A stretch of DNA of 6,532 nt, taken from the NCBI GenBank assembly GCA_013298335.1, contig JAAFHI010000203.1, forward strand, positions 1 through 6,532, given 5' to 3'. The notes under the pieces are model-generated. The model ran no database searches. It saw only the letters and a list, made by a program, of their open reading frames with translations, and was not told the DNA's origin. The DNA comes from Actinomycetota bacterium (GTDB lineage: Bacteria; Acidobacteriota; Blastocatellia; Chloracidobacteriales; Chloracidobacteriaceae). The translations under genes were made by a program, and so were the position numbers. Positions 1-6,532 of the stretch are shown here, piece after piece; positions within the stretch are counted from its first letter, which is position 1; the number at the start of each line of letters is the position of its first letter.

Positions 1-12
1 GCAGCCAGAGAA

Positions 13-68
13 CTGACCGCTGACCACTGACTGCTGACCACTGACTACTGACTGCTGACCACTGACTA
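13..68. repeat. Heptanucleotide tandem repeat upstream of folD
   Basis: Eight consecutive 7-bp units follow the pattern CTGAC(C/T)(A/G), in the order ending CG, CA, TG, CA, TA, TG, CA, TA. The array stops three bases before the folD ribosome site, so it lies in the folD leader or promoter region. It starts 12 bases from the window edge and the bases before it do not fit, so this array is probably complete, though further repeats could lie outside. Heptamer arrays of this sort occur in several bacterial groups and usually arise by slippage. No function is evident. Confidence 0.85.
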
Positions 69-71
69 CTC

Positions 72-77
72 AAAGGA
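72..77 (+). promoter_or_regulatory. Ribosome binding site of folD
   Basis: AAAGGA lies six bases before the GTG at 84. It decides for GTG as the start: no in-frame ATG lies nearby, and the FolD N-terminus aligns well from this codon. Confidence 0.7.
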
Positions 78-83
78 TTCCCC

Positions 84-1001
84 GTGACCGCTCGCCTCCT
101 CCTCGCCAAACCCGTCGCCGAAAAGATTCAGGCCGAAGTCGCCGAAATCGCCCGGCATCTGACCGAAAAGGGCCACAAACCCGGACTCGCCGCCGTGCTC
201 GTCGGCAACGACCCGGCCTCCCACACCTACGTCGGGAGCAAGGTCAAAACCTGCCAGAACCTCGGCCTGCATTCGGAGAAAATCGAACTCCCGACCGAAA
301 CCACCACCGAACCACTGCTCGCGGTCGTCGAGGACCTCAACCGGCGAAGCGACATCCACGGCATCCTCGTGCAGATGCCGCTGCCGTCGCACATCGACTC
401 GCCCGCGATCATCCGCGCCATTCATCCCGACAAGGACGTGGACGGCTTCCATCCGGTCAGCGCCGGGCGGCTCGTGTTGAAACAGGACGGATTCGTCGCC
501 TGTACCCCGGCGGGCATCATCGAAATGCTGGCTTTCTACGACATTCCGATTCGCGGCACCCGTGCCGCCATCCTCGGACGCAGCACCATCGTCGGCCTTC
601 CGATGTCGCTTTTGCTGCTGCACCGCGACGCGACCGTCACGATCTGCCACTCGCGGACGCCCGACATCGCCCGCGTCGCGCGCGAAGCCGACATTCTGGT
701 CGCCGCCATCGGACGCACGGCGTTTGTCACCGAGGATTTCATCCGCGAAGGCGCGACGGTGATTGACGTCGGCATCAACCGCGTTTCGACGCCCGAAGAC
801 GTAGCGGAATACTTCGGGGACGACGAAAAACGCCGCGCGGATGTCGAAAAGAAGGGCTACAGCATCATCGGCGACGTCCACCCGCGCCACGCCGTCGAAC
901 GCGCCGCCAACTTCACGCCCGTTCCCGGCGGCGTCGGCCCGCTCACGATTGCGATGCTGATGAAAAACACCGTCCGCGCCGCCGAACGGAGCGTCAGGTA
1001 A
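84..1001 (+). CDS. folD: Bifunctional FolD: methylenetetrahydrofolate dehydrogenase / methenyltetrahydrofolate cyclohydrolase
   Basis: A 305-residue cytoplasmic enzyme that interconverts 5,10-methylene-, 5,10-methenyl- and 10-formyl-tetrahydrofolate, supplying one-carbon units for purines and formyl-methionine. The N-terminal catalytic domain shows the active-site pair Tyr49 and Lys53 (TYVGSK), the VQMPLP segment with Gln97, and DKDVDGFHP with Asp119. The C-terminal NADP-binding Rossmann domain shows GRSTIVGLP (residues 165-173), and the family signature TPVPGGVGPLT is at 278-288. All key residues are present. The usual GKP of the Rossmann motif reads GLP, a mild variation. The length is slightly above the common 280-300 because of a charged stretch near residues 240-260. 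Translation starts at GTG behind AAAGGA. The gene stands alone on the plus strand, facing a TPR gene, and its promoter lies upstream of or at the window edge. Identification is secure. Confidence 0.97.
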   Translation: MTARLLLAKPVAEKIQAEVAEIARHLTEKGHKPGLAAVLVGNDPASHTYVGSKVKTCQNLGLHSEKIELPTETTTEPLLAVVEDLNRRSDIHGILVQMPLPSHIDSPAIIRAIHPDKDVDGFHPVSAGRLVLKQDGFVACTPAGIIEMLAFYDIPIRGTRAAILGRSTIVGLPMSLLLLHRDATVTICHSRTPDIARVAREADILVAAIGRTAFVTEDFIREGATVIDVGINRVSTPEDVAEYFGDDEKRRADVEKKGYSIIGDVHPRHAVERAANFTPVPGGVGPLTIAMLMKNTVRAAERSVR

Positions 1002-1024
1002 CGCTTTCCGGCACGAAAAAGGAA

Positions 1025-1057
1025 AACGCCCCGATGCCGTGATGGCTTCGGGGCGTT
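1025..1057. terminator. Bidirectional terminator between convergent folD and TPR gene
   Basis: A perfect 10-bp stem (1025-1034 with 1048-1057, arm AACGCCCCGA) is extended inside the loop by GCC/GGC (1036-1038 with 1044-1046) across one mismatch. On the plus strand it is followed only by CTTCATT, a weak T tract. On the minus strand it is followed by TTCC and a run of five T. It sits 24 bases after the folD stop and 23 bases beyond the stop of the opposing gene, so one hairpin probably ends both transcripts, best on the minus strand. Confidence 0.85.
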
Positions 1058-1080
1058 CTTCATTGGCACGTAAGTGTTTT

Positions 1081-2079
1081 CTACTTTGTACTTCCGGCGT
1101 TTTTGCGGCGTTTGGCGATTTCTTCCGCAAATCCTTCCGCCCGGCGCTTCCGGTCGTCATTCACCAGCGCCGCCGCCGCGCGGCAATCGGCGATGGCGTC
1201 ATCGAAACGCGTGAGTTCGACCAGCCACGACGCACGGTTCATCAGAAATGCAAACTTGAGCTGGTTGTTTGGGACCATCGGAATCGCGCGGTCCATGTCG
1301 GCGACCGCGCCGGCGAAATCGCCGCGTTTCGCCAGAATCGAGGCCCGCTGCGAAAGCGCCATGAAATCCCTCGGATTCGCCGGGATGGCCTTGTTCAACT
1401 CCCGCTCGGCGGAGACGAAATCCCCTTCCTGAAAATACAGATTCGCCTTGGCCGAGGCAGCCATGCCCGTGTTGGCGGGCGTGAGCATCGCGACCTGATC
1501 CTGTCCGTCGCCGCGCTGGTACATCACCGTGGCGGTCGGCTTGGGCACGGCGGCCACTTCAAGCCGTTCGGCCTGATTGTAGTCGGCCAGCGCTTCGTCC
1601 CGCTTTCCCATCTGGCGATAGACATTGGCCCGCGCGAAGTGACCGCGTTTCGGGTCCAGAATGACCACCCGGTCAAAGTCCGCGAGCGCGGCGTTCAGGT
1701 TGCCGGTCTGCTGAAAAAAACCGCCCCGTCCCATCAGCGCCGGCACAAAATCCCTGTCCAGGGTGAGGGCTTCCTCGTAATCCATCCGCGCCCCGGCGAA
1801 ATCCTGTTTCATCCGGCGGAGATCGCCGCGAAAAGAGAAAACATCGGGCTTTCGAAACCCTTTTCCAAGCGCGGCGTCGAGGTCCGCCAGCGCGCCGTTA
1901 ATATCCATTGTCCGCATGCGCTGACGGGCGCGCAGGAACAGCGCTTCGCCGGAATCCGGCGCGACCTGAGCCGACGGGGCATTCGCGACCGCGGGGGAAG
2001 GGGACGCCTGCGCCAGCGCGGCGCCGGAAAAAACCAGCGTCAACCCGGCGAGTCCGAGTGTTTTCGGGAATCGGTTCAT
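1081..2079 (-). CDS. Secreted tetratricopeptide-repeat (TPR) protein
   Basis: A 332-residue protein starting with a Sec signal peptide: Lys/Arg-containing N-terminus, hydrophobic core around residues 8-22, and probable cleavage after AALA (residue 23). A Pro/Ala/Ser-rich linker follows to about residue 42. The rest is helical TPR repeats with the typical Gly/Ala...Ala...(D/E)(Y/F) spacing, at roughly 44-75, 78-110, 113-143, 146-172, 209-236, 239-270 and 276-306. A non-repeat insert interrupts them at about 175-205. The C-terminus is basic (KRRKNAGSTK). TPR solenoids bind protein partners, so an exported scaffold or assembly role is likely, but no catalytic domain or known partner is visible. 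The start is supported by GGAGGT six bases upstream (2086-2091). It lies 93 bp downstream of another secreted TPR gene on the same strand, probably a diverged paralog and possibly co-transcribed. Confidence 0.88.
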   Translation of the reverse strand: MNRFPKTLGLAGLTLVFSGAALAQASPSPAVANAPSAQVAPDSGEALFLRARQRMRTMDINGALADLDAALGKGFRKPDVFSFRGDLRRMKQDFAGARMDYEEALTLDRDFVPALMGRGGFFQQTGNLNAALADFDRVVILDPKRGHFARANVYRQMGKRDEALADYNQAERLEVAAVPKPTATVMYQRGDGQDQVAMLTPANTGMAASAKANLYFQEGDFVSAERELNKAIPANPRDFMALSQRASILAKRGDFAGAVADMDRAIPMVPNNQLKFAFLMNRASWLVELTRFDDAIADCRAAAALVNDDRKRRAEGFAEEIAKRRKNAGSTK

Positions 2080-2136
2080 GGTCTGACCTCCGTGACGGAA
2101 AAAGGTGAGTGGCCGAAAACCTGACAGACGGCGGCG

Positions 2137-2159
2137 AAAAAGACAATCGGACGATCCGA
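2137..2159 (-). terminator. Weak hairpin plus T tract between the two TPR genes
   Basis: TCGGA/TCCGA form a 5-bp stem with a 3-base loop (2147-2159). On the minus strand this is followed after five bases by five T (2137-2141). It begins 14 bases after the stop of the upstream TPR gene. The short stem suggests partial attenuation at most, so the two TPR genes could still share a transcript. Confidence 0.35.
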
Positions 2160-2172
2160 ATGTGAAACGTAT

Positions 2173-3363
2173 TTAATCAATGGCCCGATAAGTGTCGTTG
2201 GCTCCGGGGCGGCGCGTCTTGCGGGCCCGCTCGATCCGCCCGGAGAATTCATCCCGCGCGTGGGGGACCAGGTTGAACGCCGTTTCGAAGGCCTTTCCCG
2301 CCTCTTCGTCGCGGTTGAGGTAGGTCAGCACAAATCCCCGTTCCAGATGAAGAATGAAATTCATCTGCTGATCGTTCGAGTAACTGATGGCCGCGTCGTA
2401 ATCCTTTAAAGCCGCGTCGTATTTTCCCAACGCCGTCAGCGACTGGCCGCGGAAAAACCGGATCGAGACATCGTTCGGCGCGGCTTCGAGAACCAGATCG
2501 AATTCCTTCACGGCCTCCGCGTGTTTCCCAATGCGGGAGTATTCATCTCCCTTCTGCATGTGGGCCATCCACGACAACGAACCGAGCAGCACCTGCGTCG
2601 GCCCGTTGGTGCTGGGCTGCCGGGGGCGACCGGGTTCTGCCGCGACGGTTTCCTGGAGAATCAGGTTGTTCGGCGAATCGTTCGCGATGACCTGATCGAG
2701 CGCTTTCAGCATCTCCTCGCTCCGGCGAAGTTTGCGATAGACCTGCGACTTTCCGAGATACGCCATGGCATTTTTCGGATCGAGGCGCAGCACCGCGCCG
2801 AAATCATCGAGCGCCGCGTCGAAATTGTTCATCGCGAAGTAGAGAAACCCGCGGCTGGTGAGGTGATGGTCGTTCTTCGGCTCCATCGAAACCGCCGTGT
2901 TGAGGTCCTCCAGCGCCGCCGTCCGGTTTCCCGTCATTTTGTGGAGATTCGCGCGCGTCGCGAAGACCTCGCCGGTTCGGTAATCGAGCCGAAGGGCTTC
3001 CTCGATATCCGCCATCGACTCTTTCCACTGTCTGTTATTGGAAAGAAACCGGGCCCGTTCATAGCGCATTTCGCCCGACTTCGGTTCGAGTGCAACCGCC
3101 TTGTCAAAATCCGCCCGCGCGCCCTGCGCGTTGCCCGTCTGGAAACGGGCCCGCGCGCGTCGGATGTACAGATCCGCCGAGTCCGGGGCCAATTGGATGG
3201 CCTTCTCGATATCTTCAAGCGCTTCGCGAAGTTCGCGCCGCCGCTGGTGCGCTTCGGCGCTCTCGATCAGTTTGGCAACTTCGCCGGACGGCTTTTGCGC
3301 TTCCTGCCCGAAAACCGGGAATGGAAGCAACGTCACGAAAAACACCCACGCGAGTTTCGACAT
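2173..3363 (-). CDS. Secreted tetratricopeptide-repeat (TPR) protein
   Basis: A 396-residue protein with a signal peptide of about 19 residues (hydrophobic stretch LAWVFFVTLLPFPVFG, then QEAQ), so predicted to be exported. Nearly all the rest is TPR: repeats at about 30-61, 63-95, 97-129, 131-163, 165-197 and 199-231, a non-repeat linker rich in Pro, Gly and Ser at about 232-262, then further repeats at about 266-297, 299-331 and 335-368. The C-terminal tail is basic (RKTRRPG). It resembles the smaller TPR protein downstream in architecture and repeat wording (for example ALxDF...LDPK), which suggests a duplicated pair. The start has the strong ribosome site GGGGGAG (3369-3375) five bases upstream. 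A poor promoter-like pair lies before it on the minus strand: TTGGCG (3432-3437) and TATGAA (3408-3413), spacer 18. It follows ggt on the same strand after a terminator, so it is probably transcribed separately. The partner is unknown. Confidence 0.88.
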   Translation of the reverse strand: MSKLAWVFFVTLLPFPVFGQEAQKPSGEVAKLIESAEAHQRRRELREALEDIEKAIQLAPDSADLYIRRARARFQTGNAQGARADFDKAVALEPKSGEMRYERARFLSNNRQWKESMADIEEALRLDYRTGEVFATRANLHKMTGNRTAALEDLNTAVSMEPKNDHHLTSRGFLYFAMNNFDAALDDFGAVLRLDPKNAMAYLGKSQVYRKLRRSEEMLKALDQVIANDSPNNLILQETVAAEPGRPRQPSTNGPTQVLLGSLSWMAHMQKGDEYSRIGKHAEAVKEFDLVLEAAPNDVSIRFFRGQSLTALGKYDAALKDYDAAISYSNDQQMNFILHLERGFVLTYLNRDEEAGKAFETAFNLVPHARDEFSGRIERARKTRRPGANDTYRAID

Positions 3364-3447
3364 GAAAACTCCCCCAAAACGTTCGTTGAAACGGATACTG
3401 TTGGGGCTTCATAACACGGAGCGTTTCGATTCGCCAATCATCCCGTC

Positions 3448-3474
3448 AAAAAAACAGCGGATGGAACACGCTGT
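3448..3474 (-). terminator. Intrinsic terminator of the gamma-glutamyltransferase gene
   Basis: Read on the minus strand, ACAGCG, a 9-base loop and CGCTGT form a perfect 6-bp stem (3469-3474 with 3454-3459). It runs straight into seven T (3454-3448, the first of them paired in the stem). It lies about 40 bases past the ggt stop codon and upstream of the next gene on that strand, a classical rho-independent arrangement. Confidence 0.85.
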
Positions 3475-3515
3475 CCCACCCGCTCCCGTTTTCACCACCG
3501 ACCGGTCCCTGTTGC

Positions 3516-5213
<1,698 letters not shown>

Positions 5214-5219
5214 GACGGT

Positions 5220-5225
5220 TCTCCT
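5220..5225 (-). promoter_or_regulatory. Ribosome binding site of ggt, fixing its start
   Basis: On the minus strand AGGAGA lies six bases before the ATG at 5213. It decides against the in-frame ATG at 5303, which would add 30 residues in front of an otherwise normal signal peptide and would overlap the predicted -10 box. Confidence 0.8.
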
Positions 5226-5237
5226 GAATCGCGCCCG

Positions 5238-5253
5238 GTGGACACACGTCCAC
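5238..5253 (-). other. Small hairpin in the ggt leader
   Basis: GTGGAC and GTCCAC form a perfect 6-bp stem with a 4-base loop (5238-5243 with 5248-5253) inside the predicted 5' untranslated region of ggt, 12 bases upstream of its ribosome site. It could be an operator-like palindrome or an RNA stem. The signal is short and may be chance. Confidence 0.3.
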
Positions 5254-5298
5254 GCCGCAGCGGATTCTTCAAAATCGGAATGAAGGGTAAGTTCCCGC

Positions 5299-5327
5299 AT
5301 CATTCATTCGAAGCCACGCGCTTTCAA
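5299..5327 (-). promoter_or_regulatory. Predicted sigma-70 type promoter of ggt
   Basis: On the minus strand TTGAAA (5322-5327, five of six consensus) and AATGAT (5299-5304, four of six) are separated by 17 bases. This would start transcription near 5292 and give a leader of about 80 bases to the ATG at 5213. It is the best pair seen in this stretch, but the -10 is imperfect and the host's sigma preferences are unknown. Confidence 0.35.
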
Positions 5328-5344
5328 GCCAACCCGACGGAAAA

Positions 5345-5438
5345 GAAACCGCAGCCTGACCGTAAGGGAGGGCTGTCGGTTCATGGAAACAAGTTAAAAG
5401 GAAAAGACAGCCCTCCCTTACGGTCAGGCTGCTGTTTC
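5345..5438. repeat. Long inverted repeat (33-bp arms, 28-base loop)
   Basis: The arms 5351-5377 and 5406-5432 are perfectly complementary over 27 bp. After one mismatch (5350/5433) five more pairs follow (GAAAC/GTTTC), giving 33-bp arms with one mismatch around a 28-base AT-richer loop. The arms contain the core CCCTCCCTTACGGTC, which also occurs at 5950-5995. On the minus strand the hairpin is followed by a T-rich stretch (TTTCTTTTCC) and then, after about 10 bases, by the predicted ggt promoter. It could therefore block read-through from the kinase gene into ggt. It may instead be simply a pair of inverted copies of one repeat. Confidence 0.9.
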
Positions 5439-5454
5439 AGCTTGTTTTATTGGC
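5409..5454. repeat. 46-bp dispersed repeat, copy 1
   Basis: This stretch matches 5950-5995 in the same orientation with only four substitutions over 46 bases. Its first part forms the right arm of the long inverted repeat. Read on the minus strand it contains PIKQAETAA and a stop, the same wording as the tail of the histidine kinase gene, but no gene precedes it here. It is therefore a non-coding copy. Confidence 0.88.
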
Positions 5455-5473
5455 GGATGTCTTTGGTGGCTCC

Positions 5474-5626
5474 GCCGCCTGATGTGCGGAAAGGCAGAGC
5501 CATTCCGCCACGCACTCCCCAAAATCTCGCGAGGGGCTCTGCCCCGAGCGGAAGTATCGGGCTGAAGCCCTCCACTTTTTGAGTGGCTGTTGCGGAAAGG
5601 CAGAGCCATTCCGCACATCAGGCGGC
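5474..5626. repeat. 153-bp block bounded by 18-bp inverted repeats
   Basis: The ends 5474-5491 and 5609-5626 are perfect 18-bp inverted repeats (outer sequence GCCGCCTGATGTGCGG). Two identical directly repeated 23-bp segments (5486-5508 and 5592-5614), each itself a near palindrome around GGCAGAGCC, overlap the inner side of these ends. The interior holds further small hairpins: CTCGCGAG (5526-5533), GGGGC/GCCCC around 5533-5545, and CCACT/AGTGG (5572-5586). There is no open frame of note, no transposase and no obvious target duplication in the flanks. The form fits a MITE-like or REP-type palindromic element. Confidence 0.7.
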
Positions 5627-5654
5627 ACAGCCGCGTCTGTTCCATTCCTGCTTG

Positions 5655-5906
5655 GACTGATTTTGTAACCAGTCGGACGGAATATGTAACTGGTCGGACT
5701 GTTTTCATGACCGGTCGGACGGAACATGTCACTGGTCGGACTGTTTTCGTGACCAGTCGGATGGAATACGTCACTGGTCGGACTGTTTTCCTGACCGGTC
5801 GGACGGAATACGTGACTGGTCGGACCGTTTCTGTGGCCGGTCGGACGGAACATGTCACTGGTCGGACTGTTTTCCTGACCAGTCGGACGGTTTCGATGAT
5901 CCTTCG
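5655..5906. repeat. Tandem array of twelve 21-bp units in A/B alternation
   Basis: Twelve units of exactly 21 bp follow without gaps, starting at 5655, 5676, 5697 and so on to 5886. Two unit types alternate strictly. A units begin GACTGTTTTC (with small changes) and end GACCGGTCG or GACCAGTCG. B units begin GACGGAA and end ACTGGTCG. The real period is therefore 42 bp. B units at 5718 and 5844 are identical; most others differ by one to four bases. The first unit (5655) and the last (5886) are degenerate, and traces continue to about 5930. GACCAGT and ACTGGTC in neighbouring units are complementary, so each A-B pair can form a short hairpin. The spacing is constant and there are no unique spacers, so this is not CRISPR. 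The flanks 5627-5654 and 5907-5949 show nothing recognisable. Confidence 0.93.
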
Positions 5907-5949
5907 AACGAAATTTTCATCTACTGAACGGGTTTCGACAGTGCCCTAA

Positions 5950-5995
5950 AGCCCTCCCTTACGGTCGGGCTGCCGTTTCGGCTTGTTTTATCGGC
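5950..5995. repeat. 46-bp dispersed repeat, copy 2, overlapping the kinase 3' end
   Basis: This is the second copy of the repeat at 5409-5454, with four substitutions. On the minus strand it supplies the last residues of the histidine kinase frame (PIKQAETAARP), its TAA stop (5959-5961) and nine bases beyond. It differs from copy 1 in that the codon before the stop region reads CGA, not TGA, so the frame runs two residues further. Confidence 0.88.
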
Positions 5996-6532
5996 AGGAT
6001 CACCCGGAAACGGGTTTCGCCCGGTTGCGACGACAGCCGGATGTCGCCGCCGTACTGGCGGATGATCCGGCAGACGATGTCGAGGCCGAGGCCACTGCCG
6101 TCGCCGACCGGCTTCGTCGTGTAGCAGGTTCCGGTCGAACTGGCGCGTCACGCGGACGCCACGTTTCAACTCGTGGGCGAACATCGTCAGCGTATTATCG
6201 AGGCCGTCGTGAATGTCCACTTCCTGAACCGCCGCCTGATCCATGTGGGAATAGGATTTCACCGCCCGGACGATGCTGGAAATCCGTCCGGAAGCGTCCT
6301 CGATTTCGGCGATGATGCGCGCCGCCGCGAGGTCGGCTTCGAGCCGCGCCACCGTGGTCGCGAACTGCGCGGGCGGCTGGTATTTCGCAATCGTCGCGAG
6401 CGAACCGGCTTCGATGCCGAAGGAAACGAGCGTCGGCGCGAGGTCCCAGCCGTCGGCGACGCCATGACTTTCGAGCCAGTCGGAAAGTTCGCCCTCGCGG
6501 TCACTCTGCGCGAGCGGGTCAAGCAGCACGAC
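5959..6532 (-). pseudogene. Sensor histidine kinase, 3' part, with internal deletion and frameshift
   Basis: The frame enters from the right edge and gives 137 residues (6532-6122). These include LDPLAQSDREGELSDWLE, a helical stretch, then RISSIVRAVKSYSHMDQAAVQEVDIHDGLDNTL (in family kinases this stretch precedes the ATP-binding core) and LKRGVRVTRQFDRNL. The normal continuation would be the N box, the D-x-G-x-G (G1) box and the F box. Instead, one base out of frame, TTKPVGDGSGLGL (the G2 box, from 6120) follows at once, then IVCRIIRQYGGDIRL and RFRVILPI to TAA at 5959-5961. By comparison with related kinases, roughly 60-70 codons are missing. Without the N and G1 boxes the product could not bind ATP, so the gene is called broken. 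Continuing the first frame past 6121 gives only Arg/Pro-rich nonsense. In this family the phosphoacceptor region (often HELNNP) is further N-terminal and would lie outside the window. An assembly error at the junction is possible. Confidence 0.82.

Noticed and set aside
66..1160. Long minus-strand open frame (364 residues) across folD
   Set aside because: It is a shadow of folD: Arg/Asp/Gly-rich composition, no domain, no ribosome site, and it runs through the bidirectional terminator.
1039..2124. Plus-strand open frame of 361 residues opposite the first TPR gene
   Set aside because: Antisense to a clear TPR gene with signal peptide and ribosome site. Its translation is Arg/His-rich without recognisable motifs, typical of GC-rich shadow frames.
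2521..3414. Plus-strand open frame of 297 residues opposite the second TPR gene
   Set aside because: Same reasoning: antisense shadow, no family resemblance, no start signals.
5214..5303. N-terminal extension of ggt to the in-frame ATG at 5303
   Set aside because: It would put 30 charged residues before a normal signal peptide, lacks a ribosome site and overlaps the predicted -10 box. AGGAGA before 5213 settles the start.
5424..5858. Minus-strand repeat-containing open frames (138 and 144 residues)
   Set aside because: They exist only because the 21-bp units lack stops in those frames, they run through the IR-bounded block, and they have no start signals.
5655..5906. CRISPR array
   Set aside because: The units abut with no unique spacers, the period is 21/42 bp, and no cas genes are present.
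5921..6120. In-frame continuation of the kinase after 6121 to a stop at 5921
   Set aside because: The product becomes Arg/Pro/His-rich nonsense, whereas the frame shifted by one base gives an excellent kinase G2 box and C-terminus ending at 5959.

Overview
This is a GC-rich bacterial stretch with one plus-strand gene (folD) facing a co-oriented minus-strand series: a damaged histidine kinase, a secreted gamma-glutamyltransferase, and two secreted TPR proteins. The gene families do not fix the lineage. The GTG start of folD, the high GC, the Sec signal peptides, the TPR proteins and the many short intergenic repeats would suit a free-living, repeat-rich bacterium such as an acidobacterium or a member of the Verrucomicrobia/Planctomycetes group. 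That placement is a guess.

Layout: 13-68 is a heptanucleotide tandem repeat just ahead of folD (84-1001, plus). folD and the first minus-strand TPR gene (1081-2079) converge on one bidirectional hairpin terminator (1025-1057). A second TPR gene (2173-3363) lies upstream of the first on the same strand, 93 bp away, with only a weak hairpin between them. A clear intrinsic terminator (about 3448-3474) separates this pair from the gamma-glutamyltransferase gene (3516-5213), which has its own ribosome site and a plausible promoter. From 5959 to the right edge runs the 3' part of a minus-strand sensor histidine kinase gene whose catalytic domain has lost its middle.

The 745-bp gap between ggt and the kinase (5214-5958) holds no credible gene but is built almost entirely of repeats. 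These are a 33-bp-arm inverted repeat, a 153-bp block bounded by 18-bp inverted repeats, and a 252-bp array of twelve 21-bp units in strict A/B alternation. A 46-bp repeat has one copy at the inverted repeat and a second copy forming the last codons, stop and downstream region of the kinase gene.

Functionally, folD is one-carbon housekeeping metabolism. The gamma-glutamyltransferase and the two TPR proteins are predicted to be exported and probably act in the periplasm or outside the cell; no shared pathway can be shown. The parts most worth a second look are the alternating 21-bp array and the internally deleted, frameshifted kinase whose end is supplied by a repeat. I see no convincing new enzymatic or defence system here.
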